The notes under the pieces were generated by a model. That model made no database searches, had not been told where the DNA came from, and saw nothing but the letters and a program-made list of their open reading frames with translations. A program made the position numbers and the translations under genes. A DNA stretch of 7,010 bases from JAGOBX01 sp017999075 [NCBI: Candidatus Babelota bacterium] (GTDB taxonomy: Bacteria > JAGOBX01): positions 1 to 7,010 of the forward strand of contig JAGOBX010000184.1 of NCBI GenBank assembly GCA_017999075.1. The letters run 5' to 3'. Numbering within the stretch: the stretch's first letter is position 1; every line of letters starts with the position of its first letter. Below, in pieces: positions 1 through 6,945 of this stretch.

Positions 1-1
1 A

Positions 2-949
2 ATTTCTCTTTTTGGGCAGGCTCACGGTATCCCGTCCAGCATCAGAGAATTAAGTTTGTCAGGAAATTATTTGCCTGAATCTGAAGATTTATTAAGATTT
101 AAAACAGGCGTGTATTTCAGTAAATCAACCAGATTTTATCTTGTAAATCACGATTTGGTAAAACCGTCAAGTTATAATGATTATAACAGATATGGAATGT
201 TTTTTGAACTTGATAAACGAATCAAAGACAGCGTAATAGGCATATCTATTCCAATTACAAGAAGTGAAGCGTATCGTAATAAATCTTATTACCCTGTAGG
301 AGATTATGTTTTGGAAAGAATAGGAGATATTGGATTAAAAGCTGGTTGGGCGCCTTATTTAACAGATAAAAGTATTCTTTATTCAGAATTGAAATTTGAA
401 ATCGCAACTCAAACTGACCGGGCATTTACTGATCCGTTTATGTATATAAGTAATGATGGACATTATGCTCTGTCAGGAAAAGCTGCATATAATAGAATTT
501 TTTCAAAGACATTTAATATGTTTGCAGATATAACTTTTGTAAACCGTCTTCCTAAAAGAAGAACAATGATAGAAGGCGCCAGAGCCCTTGCTATAGCCGG
601 AAATACCAATCCTGAAATAAAAGCCAAACTCAATATAAGAGATTATCTGATTTTTTTTATAGGCGGAACATATAAACATAATTCTCTGAATTACAGTTTG
701 GGATATGAATGGTTTTATGAAACAAAAGATAGGGTTTCTGATATTGAAAGCGAAGGAAATGCATCTGTGGAAAATGCAGTATTATCTTCTGTAGGTTATG
801 AAGATGCTTTTGTTAACAGTGTAATAGGTTCATTGGCGTATGAAGTTAATGAAAAGTCGAAAATATCTGTTTTTGCTAAAATTCCGTTTCAGGGTAGTTA
901 CGCGTATAACGAAAAAATATTTTCTTTAATTTGGGAAACCAATTTTTGA
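2..949 (+). CDS. Outer-membrane beta-barrel protein, 5'-truncated by the window edge
   Basis: The reading frame is open from the first bases of the window to a TGA stop, giving about 315 residues of C-terminal sequence. A TTG at 56 could be read as a start, but the frame upstream of it is open and protein-like (it reads FGQAHGIPSSIREL just before the TTG), so the true start lies outside the window. The protein is rich in short alternating polar/hydrophobic stretches with many Tyr, Phe and Trp, as in transmembrane beta-strands. It ends FSLIWETNF: a terminal Phe with hydrophobic residues at alternating positions is the usual C-terminal signal recognised by the BAM complex. It is therefore probably an integral outer-membrane barrel. 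I do not recognise the family; a transporter-like barrel is possible but unproven. The stop is 21 bp before the PBP4 gene, so the two may share a transcript. Confidence 0.7.
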   Translation: MSLFGQAHGIPSSIRELSLSGNYLPESEDLLRFKTGVYFSKSTRFYLVNHDLVKPSSYNDYNRYGMFFELDKRIKDSVIGISIPITRSEAYRNKSYYPVGDYVLERIGDIGLKAGWAPYLTDKSILYSELKFEIATQTDRAFTDPFMYISNDGHYALSGKAAYNRIFSKTFNMFADITFVNRLPKRRTMIEGARALAIAGNTNPEIKAKLNIRDYLIFFIGGTYKHNSLNYSLGYEWFYETKDRVSDIESEGNASVENAVLSSVGYEDAFVNSVIGSLAYEVNEKSKISVFAKIPFQGSYAYNEKIFSLIWETNF

Positions 950-970
950 CAGCAATATTTTTTTAAAGTT

Positions 971-2425
971 ATGCGAAGATTATACGAAATAATAATATCC
1001 GGCAAATTATACATATATTTTTTTTTATGTTTTAATCTAATAATTGTTTCTTGCTGCACCACAAAAAAAAATATAGGGACAAAAGTTTTTTTTCAAGAAG
1101 ATTCTAAACAAAAAATTGAACGAATATTGACTTCTGACAGATTAAATCAAACAAATTGCGGGATTTATGCGGTATCTTTAAAAACCGGAAAAATAATATT
1201 TGATTATAACTCTGATAAATTATTTATTCCTGCATCCACATTAAAATTAGTCACTTCTGTATCTGCATTAAAAATTTTAAAACCTGAATACAGGTTCAAA
1301 ACAGAATTTTTAACTGATGAATTTATAGATAAAAAAACCATTTCTAATATTTATTTGAAAGGTTATGGCAATCCTGAATTCAAATATTCTGATTTGGAGA
1401 AAATTGTAATTTCACTGTCAAAAAAAATAAGTAAAATTCAAGGTAATATAATAATTGATAATACATATTTTGATAAAGTTCATTACGGAAAAGGATGGAT
1501 GTGGGATGATCTGGCGCTTCCGTTCAGCGCTGCTGTTTCAGCATTGAATATTGAAGGCAACTGCATAGAAGTTTCGGTTGCCGCTAATGATTCGGATATA
1601 ATAGATATATCGATTTTTCCTGAAAACGGTTATATAAAAAAAATATGTGATATAAAAGATGGGATTAACAATATAAAAATTAATAGATTGGAAAAAGAGT
1701 ATAATGAAATTTTTGAATTTACCGGCACATTTCCCTTAAATGAAACAAAGGTAATGTATTGCAGTGTTATAAAACCGGAATATTTTTTTGCTTCAAATTT
1801 TAAACATTTATTACAGAAACATAATATTGAATTTTCCGGGGATATTATAGAAAAGAAAATTCCAGATCAGGCTGTTTTACTTGAAAATCATTTTTCAGAA
1901 TCATTAACTCTGATAATACATAATTTTTTAAAATATAGTGATAATCTTGCAGGAGAATGCTTATTAAAAACAATAGGAGCTGAATCTAATCAAACTCAAG
2001 GGAGCAATTATAATGGAATTTTAACTGTTAAAAATTTTATAAGCAGTATAGGAATGGATTCTGATTCATATAGAATTGAAGATGGTTCAGGGTTGTCAAG
2101 ATATAGTTTGGTATCGCCAAAATTTATGGTGAAAATATTAGATTATGCTTACAGAGATTATACAATATATTCTGAATTATCGGCAGGGTTACCGGTTTCA
2201 GGAATAGATGGATCATTAGTGAATCGTTTGAAAACTGAAAAATCGGAACGTAGGATTAGAGCCAAAACAGGATATATGTCTGGGATAAGATGTCTATCAG
2301 GATACGTATTTACAACATCAAATGATATAGTAGCTGTTTCAATAATGATGAATGGGATAGTTGGTTTAACAAAACCGCTGGCTGATATTCAAGATGAAAT
2401 TTTAAATGTTATAATTGAAAATTAA
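971..2425 (+). CDS. dacB: D-alanyl-D-alanine carboxypeptidase/endopeptidase, PBP4 family (peptidase S13), predicted lipoprotein
   Basis: This 484-residue protein trims or cleaves peptide cross-links in peptidoglycan in the periplasm. All three penicillin-binding catalytic motifs are visible: SxxK at 89-92 (PASTLK, nucleophile Ser89), SxN at 323-325 (YSDNLAGE) and KTG at 432-434 (AKTGYMSG). Further S13 hallmarks are LPFSAAVSALNIEGN near 183-197 and DGSGLSR at 371-377. Total length is close to that of E. coli DacB. The N-terminus has basic residues, a hydrophobic stretch at about 14-26, then IVSC, which fits a lipobox with Cys28 lipidated (a second Cys follows). Membrane anchoring is therefore predicted, whereas classical DacB is soluble. 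The ATG at 971 has only a weak purine-rich upstream signal, but it gives a complete signal peptide. The first 125 bases contain homopolymer runs T9, A9 and T8. Family assignment is secure; lipidation is inferred. Confidence 0.93.
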   Translation: MRRLYEIIISGKLYIYFFLCFNLIIVSCCTTKKNIGTKVFFQEDSKQKIERILTSDRLNQTNCGIYAVSLKTGKIIFDYNSDKLFIPASTLKLVTSVSALKILKPEYRFKTEFLTDEFIDKKTISNIYLKGYGNPEFKYSDLEKIVISLSKKISKIQGNIIIDNTYFDKVHYGKGWMWDDLALPFSAAVSALNIEGNCIEVSVAANDSDIIDISIFPENGYIKKICDIKDGINNIKINRLEKEYNEIFEFTGTFPLNETKVMYCSVIKPEYFFASNFKHLLQKHNIEFSGDIIEKKIPDQAVLLENHFSESLTLIIHNFLKYSDNLAGECLLKTIGAESNQTQGSNYNGILTVKNFISSIGMDSDSYRIEDGSGLSRYSLVSPKFMVKILDYAYRDYTIYSELSAGLPVSGIDGSLVNRLKTEKSERRIRAKTGYMSGIRCLSGYVFTTSNDIVAVSIMMNGIVGLTKPLADIQDEILNVIIEN

Positions 2426-2435
2426 TTATTTTTTA

Positions 2436-2483
2436 TTTCACACTTTCCAATTTTCCAAATTTGGAAAGTTGGAAAGTGTGAAA
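2436..2483. repeat. Near-perfect 48-bp palindrome between dacB and the acs fusion gene
   Basis: Two 24-base arms meet with no spacer at 2459/2460. All positions are complementary except T2451 opposite G2468, which would still pair as G-U in RNA. Each arm carries a repeated TTTCCAA-type unit (TTTGGAAAG then TTGGAAAG on the right arm). No T-run follows the stem on either strand, so it does not look like an ordinary intrinsic terminator. It ends 8 bases before the ribosome-binding site of the next gene. It could be a dispersed palindromic repeat, a protein-binding operator or an mRNA processing or stability hairpin; the sequence alone does not decide. Confidence 0.9.
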
Positions 2484-2490
2484 AGTATTA

Positions 2491-2496
2491 GGAAGG
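2491..2496 (+). promoter_or_regulatory. Ribosome-binding site fixing the start of the acs fusion gene
   Basis: GGAAGG lies 8 bases before the ATG at 2505 and is the clearest Shine-Dalgarno sequence in the window. The same reading frame is open back to a TTG at 2415, but that start would overlap the end of dacB, has no such site and would translate through the palindrome. This supports 2505 as the start. Confidence 0.75.
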
Positions 2497-2504
2497 AATG
2501 TATT

Positions 2505-4898
2505 ATGCAAAAAGAAATATTGACTATTACAAACAATATTGCAGAAATTGAGAAAATTCATTCGTTTGTTCAAGTTTTCGGTAAAAATATAAACTTGTCT
2601 AATCGATGCATTAATTCTACAAATCTTGCCATTGAAGAAATCGTGTCCAATGTTATAACTTATGGTTATACTGATTCTGAACAGCATATGATTACTATAT
2701 CTTTATTTGAAGAAGAGGTTGATAAGAAAAAAAGAGTTAATATTGATCTGGAAGATGATGCGAAAAAATTTAATCCTTTTGATGTTGAATATAATCCCCC
2801 AAAGAATTTTACATTAGATCAGATTGAAGATATATCATTAGGAATTCATTTTATAAGAATTTTGGTTGATGGTTATAATTATGAATATAGATCTGGGAAA
2901 AATCATTTAAAGATATTTATTATTGATGAACCGAATAAAAAAACCATTACATCGGTTTTAACAGAAACACGTGTTTTTCAGCCGCCTGCAGAATTACAGG
3001 CAACAGCAAGAATTAATTCTATAGAGAAATATAAGGAAATTTATGAATATTCAATAAAATATCCTGAAAAATTCTGGGCGGAAAAAGCTGAAGAACTGCA
3101 TTGGTTTAAAAAATGGGATAAAGTTTTAGAATCGGATTTTGCTGAAGGTAAACATAAATGGTTTATAAACGGTCGAATTAATATTACTGATAATTGTCTT
3201 GATAGATTTTTATCAACTTCTGTTAAAGATAAAACAGCGATATTATGGGAGGGAGATAACCCGGGTGAAACAAAAAAAATAACCTATTTTCAACTTCACA
3301 ATGAAGTTTGCAGGTTTTCAAATGTTTTAAAAAAACATGGAGTAAAAAAAGGAGACAGAGTTACAATATATTTGCCTATGATACCAGAACTTCCGGTAGT
3401 AATGCTTGCGTGTGCTAGAATCGGAGCAATTCACAGTATAGTATTCGGCGGATTCAGCGCTGAATCTCTTAAAGACAGGATGATTGACTGCGGTTCAAAA
3501 GTTTTAATTTGCGCTGACGGTTATTATCGCGCTGGAAAAGTTATAAAAAGTAAAGAGAATGCTGATAAAGCGGTTGAACATCTTGATTTTGTTAACACTG
3601 TTATAGTTGTAAGAAGAACCTGTCAAAAAATAAATTTGAAATCAGGACGTGATTTTTTGTATGATGAAGAAATGAATTCAAATGATATAACTGACACGTG
3701 CGAACCTGAAGTAATGGAATCAAGTGATCCATTATTTATTTTATACACAAGCAGCAGCACCGGAAAACCCAAAGGAGTTATGCATTGTCATGCGGGATAT
3801 CTGTTATATGTAAATCAGACATTTAAAAATGTGTTTGATATAAAAGATAATGATATATATTGGTGTACGGCTGATATCGGTTGGATTACAGGGCATAGTT
3901 ATATAATTTATGGTCCTTTATCTAATGCTGCAACAATAGTTATGTATGAAGGAGCTCCGAATTATCCTAACCCTGGCAGGTTTTGGGATATAGTCGAAAA
4001 ATACAGAGTTACAATATTTTATACTGCTCCTACAGCCATACGGGCTTTAATGAAAGAAGGCGACGAGTGGCCTCGAAAATATGATTTGAATTCTCTGCGT
4101 CTTCTTGGAACAGTAGGTGAGCCTATAAATCCTGAAGCTTGGATGTGGTATTATGAAGTTATAGGAAAAGGTAAATGTCCTGTTATAGATACCTGGTGGC
4201 AGACAGAAACTGGGGGTATTCTGATAGCTCCTCTTCCAGGAGCTGTTTCTGTGAAACCTGGTTCAGCCACTTTACCTATGTTCGGAATAAAACCTGAAGT
4301 TATAAAAGAAAATATGTCTAAAGCTGCTGTAAATGAAGGAGGCTGGCTTGTTATAAGGCACCCGTGGCCAGGATTGATGGCTGGAGTTTATGGCGATGAA
4401 GAACGGTTCAAGAAAACTTATTTTTCGCAGTTTTATGGAGTATATACAACAGGAGACAGTGCTCGAACGGATGAAGACGGATATTTCTGGTTAATGGGAA
4501 GAATAGATGATGTTATAAATGTATCAGGACACAGGCTTGGAACAGCGGAAATAGAAAGCGCTTTTGTATCTCATCATGCAGTTGCAGAATCCGCTGTAGT
4601 AGGAATACAACACGATATTAAGGGACAGGGGATATATGCTTTTATAATTTTGAAATCCGGTGTTGAAAAAAATAATGAACTTATGATTGAACTTAAAAAC
4701 CATATTCGCTCGCAGATAGGTCCTATAGCTACTCCAGATAAAATTCAGTTTACAGAAGGATTACCTAAAACAAGATCAGGAAAAATTATGCGCCGGATAT
4801 TAACTAAAATAGCATCAGGAGATGTTTCTAATTTAGGAGACACAACTACTCTTACAGATCCGTCTGTAATTGAAGAATTGATAAAAAACAGGATATAA
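2505..4898 (+). CDS. acs: Fusion of an RsbW/SpoIIAB-like HATPase domain to full-length acetyl-CoA synthetase
   Basis: The 797-residue product has two parts. Residues 1 to about 140 resemble anti-sigma-factor serine kinases of the GHKL fold: an N-box LAIEEIVSNVITYGY at 41-55 (Glu45, Asn49), a G1-like EDDAKKFNPFD at 83-93 and a lid-like LGIHFIRILVD at 112-122. The usual DDG is DDA and the usual paired glycines before LGI are missing. Residues from about 160 to 797 are a complete AMP-forming acetate-CoA ligase (acetate + ATP + CoA to acetyl-CoA + AMP + PPi, cytoplasmic). Visible motifs are YTSSSTGKPKG at 414-424, TWWQTETGG at 563-571, TTGD at 648-651, the GRIDDVINVSGHRLGTAEIE hinge at 665-684 and PKTRSGKIMRR at 754-764. 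Lys760 is the catalytic lysine, which protein acetyltransferases silence in related enzymes. Acetate-pocket residues matching Salmonella Acs by my recall are Ile461, Thr462, Val537 and Trp565. Position 417 is Ser where Gly is usual. No frame break separates the parts. The ligase assignment is secure; the role of the N-terminal domain is inferred. Confidence 0.93.
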   Translation: MQKEILTITNNIAEIEKIHSFVQVFGKNINLSNRCINSTNLAIEEIVSNVITYGYTDSEQHMITISLFEEEVDKKKRVNIDLEDDAKKFNPFDVEYNPPKNFTLDQIEDISLGIHFIRILVDGYNYEYRSGKNHLKIFIIDEPNKKTITSVLTETRVFQPPAELQATARINSIEKYKEIYEYSIKYPEKFWAEKAEELHWFKKWDKVLESDFAEGKHKWFINGRINITDNCLDRFLSTSVKDKTAILWEGDNPGETKKITYFQLHNEVCRFSNVLKKHGVKKGDRVTIYLPMIPELPVVMLACARIGAIHSIVFGGFSAESLKDRMIDCGSKVLICADGYYRAGKVIKSKENADKAVEHLDFVNTVIVVRRTCQKINLKSGRDFLYDEEMNSNDITDTCEPEVMESSDPLFILYTSSSTGKPKGVMHCHAGYLLYVNQTFKNVFDIKDNDIYWCTADIGWITGHSYIIYGPLSNAATIVMYEGAPNYPNPGRFWDIVEKYRVTIFYTAPTAIRALMKEGDEWPRKYDLNSLRLLGTVGEPINPEAWMWYYEVIGKGKCPVIDTWWQTETGGILIAPLPGAVSVKPGSATLPMFGIKPEVIKENMSKAAVNEGGWLVIRHPWPGLMAGVYGDEERFKKTYFSQFYGVYTTGDSARTDEDGYFWLMGRIDDVINVSGHRLGTAEIESAFVSHHAVAESAVVGIQHDIKGQGIYAFIILKSGVEKNNELMIELKNHIRSQIGPIATPDKIQFTEGLPKTRSGKIMRRILTKIASGDVSNLGDTTTLTDPSVIEELIKNRI

Positions 4899-4940
4899 AT
4901 TTATGGATAAAAATATCAACTTCAAAAAACATTAAAAAAT

Positions 4941-6422
4941 ATGAAAACAATATATCTGTCAAACGAGGAACGCGAGATTTTTTCTATGATATCTGAAGCA
5001 GTGTTTGCCAATCCATTCAGCGATGAAAGATTGGAGATTGACAGAAAAATTTCAAAATCAGATTATTGTTTGACGCGCGATCAGATTTTTGAACGGCTGA
5101 CCCGCACTGTTGAACATTATACAATAAAACTAAATAATGAGAACAGGGCAAATATTAAATATTATACAGATAGAGATAAATCTGTAATAACCAGTTTTTT
5201 ACTATTTGAAATATTTCATAAGTATATTGACAGATTTGATAAACTGATTTTAAAACAAATGGAATCAGGCGATAAATCCTGTCACGTAAACTTTACAAAT
5301 GAAATAATTAAAGTTTTTAACGATTATGGTTTTTCAGAAGATGAGTCTTTACATTATACCGCGCTATTTTATCAATTGAGACGGGCGTATTATTTTATTA
5401 CTTCTCTGCTGATAGGGAAAAGCAAATGCATGAAACAATTGCGTATGCATTTATGGCAGAATATTTTTTCTTATAACCTGTCATGGTATGATATTCATTT
5501 AAATGCGAGAATGGAAGATTTTTCAACTTTGCTTATAGGAGAAACAGGTACAGGTAAAGGTTCTGCGGCATTTGCAGCAGGCTGTTCAGGATTTATTCCT
5601 TTTGACAAAACAAAACAATGTTTTATAGAAAGTTTTACCAGGGCGTTTATATCAATAAATCTTTCGCAATTTTCAGAAACATTAATAGAATCAGAATTAT
5701 TCGGTCATAAAAAAGGAGCATTTACAGGAGCTATAGATTCTCATCAGGGAGTTCTTGCGAGATCAAGTAAATGCGGTGCAGTATTTCTTGATGAAATAGG
5801 AGATGCAAGTATTCCTATTCAGATAAAGTTATTAAAAGTTTTACAAGAACGGATTTTTTCTCCTGTTGGAAGTCACGAACAATTGCGTTTTAACGGAAGA
5901 GTTATAGCTGCAACAAATCATACATTACGAGAATTACGGAAAAATAAAGGGTTCCGCGAAGATTTTTATTACCGTTTGTGTTCTGATATAATTGAATTGC
6001 CTCCGCTTAGAGAACGAATAAAAGAAGAACCTGAAGAACTTAACGAATTGATTGAACATATATTAAAACGAATGACAGGCAAAAAAGAAGCGCCGAAAGA
6101 ATTATTAGAGTTTGTAGAAAAATCAATTTTTGAAAAATTGGGAAATGATTATCATTGGTCCGGTAATGTTCGGGAACTGGAACAGTGTGTACGTAGAATT
6201 TTACTTAAAGGAAAATATGATGGAGATATTCCGAAACCTGCTGAAAAATCAGGTTTTTTACAATCTGTAGAAACTGGGTCTTTAAACGTTGAACAACTAA
6301 TATCAGGTTACATAGAAATAAGTTTAAAAAAATATAAAACTGTTTCAGAATGCGCTGAAAAACTTGGAATTGACAGGAGGACAGTAAAAAAATATAGTAA
6401 TTTAATCCCTAAAATGCAGTAA
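4941..6422 (+). CDS. Sigma-54-dependent enhancer-binding transcriptional activator (AAA+ with C-terminal HTH)
   Basis: This 493-residue protein is predicted to bind upstream DNA sites and use ATP hydrolysis to open sigma-54 promoters. The AAA+ core runs from about 185 to 425: Walker A GETGTGKG at 200-207, the sigma-54-contacting GAFTGA loop at 259-264, Walker B VFLDEIGD at 281-288, sensor I AATN at 323-326, FREDFYYRL with the arginine-finger region at 338-346, and sensor II WSGNVREL at 406-413. A C-terminal helix-turn-helix is seen at about 466-486 (TVSECAEKLGIDRRTVKKY). Between Walker A and the next strand there are roughly ten more residues than in NtrC. Residues 1-180 show no receiver, GAF or PAS motif that I recognise; the region is predicted mainly helical and is presumably the sensory part. 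The gene begins 42 bp after the acs fusion without a clear Shine-Dalgarno sequence. Its target genes are unknown. Function class is secure; the signal is not. Confidence 0.92.
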   Translation: MKTIYLSNEEREIFSMISEAVFANPFSDERLEIDRKISKSDYCLTRDQIFERLTRTVEHYTIKLNNENRANIKYYTDRDKSVITSFLLFEIFHKYIDRFDKLILKQMESGDKSCHVNFTNEIIKVFNDYGFSEDESLHYTALFYQLRRAYYFITSLLIGKSKCMKQLRMHLWQNIFSYNLSWYDIHLNARMEDFSTLLIGETGTGKGSAAFAAGCSGFIPFDKTKQCFIESFTRAFISINLSQFSETLIESELFGHKKGAFTGAIDSHQGVLARSSKCGAVFLDEIGDASIPIQIKLLKVLQERIFSPVGSHEQLRFNGRVIAATNHTLRELRKNKGFREDFYYRLCSDIIELPPLRERIKEEPEELNELIEHILKRMTGKKEAPKELLEFVEKSIFEKLGNDYHWSGNVRELEQCVRRILLKGKYDGDIPKPAEKSGFLQSVETGSLNVEQLISGYIEISLKKYKTVSECAEKLGIDRRTVKKYSNLIPKMQ

Positions 6423-6465
6423 GATATTGACGGATTGATTATGCTGCTTAAAAAGTTTATAATTT

Positions 6466-6945
6466 TTACAACCAGTCATTCTGGCGTAACTTTTCAACTT
6501 TCGCAATCATAGCTTCTCCGGTAAATGTGTTGAAAATAATTTTTCTGCCGAGTTCTCCTCCAGTATCACGTGATATAATTTTAATTTTATATTTGTTAAT
6601 CATTTTTTCCGCAATTTCAATATTGGCTTCTCCGACATTATTTGAAAAATACGGATTTGATGCTCCACCGAAAATTTGCGCTTTTAGGTTTTCAACTTTT
6701 GAACCATTTGATAATAAAATATAGACAAGCTGATATATTGCAGGTATTCCGTAAAGAGCGGTAGATTCATCATGGGTTGGAGGAACAGGTAGTTTATAAT
6801 GATTCATACCTCCGAATTTACAAGAAGAATCGTATAACGCTACTGATATACAAGAGCCGAGAACAGTAGAAATCAAAGCCGGTTCTTTGCTGAAAAAAAT
6901 ATATCCGGGCTGCAGCATATAATTGTATGATTCAATGTTATTCAT
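6466..6945 (-). CDS. cheD: Chemoreceptor glutamine deamidase CheD
   Basis: The 159-residue product matches CheD, which deamidates (and can demethylate) specific glutamines of methyl-accepting chemotaxis proteins in the cytoplasm and in some bacteria interacts with the phosphatase CheC. The family core is intact: STVLGSCISVALYD at 26-39 carries the catalytic Cys32, GGMNHYKLP at 45-53 carries His49, and Thr27 sits where the third active-site residue is expected. The later conserved segments IFGGASN (91-97), VGEANIE (104-110) and the DTGGELGRKIIFNTFTGE stretch (127-144) are also present. Length is normal for the family. The start at 6945 lacks a clear Shine-Dalgarno sequence; a later Met at residue 10 is possible, but would remove little before the LQPGYIF segment where family similarity starts. 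The gene is convergent with the sigma-54 activator and no other chemotaxis gene is in the window. The 65 bases upstream are extremely AT-rich and include a TATAAT on the minus strand at 7003-7008, too near the edge to judge as a promoter. Confidence 0.94.
   Translation of the reverse strand: MNNIESYNYMLQPGYIFFSKEPALISTVLGSCISVALYDSSCKFGGMNHYKLPVPPTHDESTALYGIPAIYQLVYILLSNGSKVENLKAQIFGGASNPYFSNNVGEANIEIAEKMINKYKIKIISRDTGGELGRKIIFNTFTGEAMIAKVEKLRQNDWL

Noticed and set aside
56-58. TTG as the start of the beta-barrel gene.
   Set aside because: The frame is open to the window edge with plausible protein sequence upstream, and a barrel should have a signal peptide, which is absent after this TTG.
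2436-2483. The palindrome as an intrinsic terminator for dacB.
   Set aside because: The stem is strong but is followed by AAAGTATTA rather than a T-run, and the opposite strand is followed by an A-rich stretch.
2415-2504. A 30-residue N-terminal extension of the acs fusion starting at a TTG at 2415.
   Set aside because: It overlaps the dacB stop, lacks a Shine-Dalgarno sequence and translates the palindrome, whereas ATG 2505 has GGAAGG at good spacing.
2433-2687. An 84-codon open frame on the minus strand across the palindrome.
   Set aside because: It lies opposite the acs fusion gene. Its end resembles the forward-frame peptide only because the palindrome reads alike on both strands.
4903-4935. 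A 10-codon ATG frame between acs and the sigma-54 activator, possibly a leader peptide.
   Set aside because: No Shine-Dalgarno sequence and no attenuator-like hairpin follow it; such short frames are expected by chance in AT-rich sequence.
6449-6468. A bidirectional terminator between the convergent genes.
   Set aside because: The only stem is six A-T pairs (TAAAAA with TTTTTA) around an 8-base loop, too weak to call.
6527-6724. A 65-codon open frame on the plus strand inside cheD.
   Set aside because: It is fully contained in the well-supported cheD gene on the other strand and has no protein-family features.
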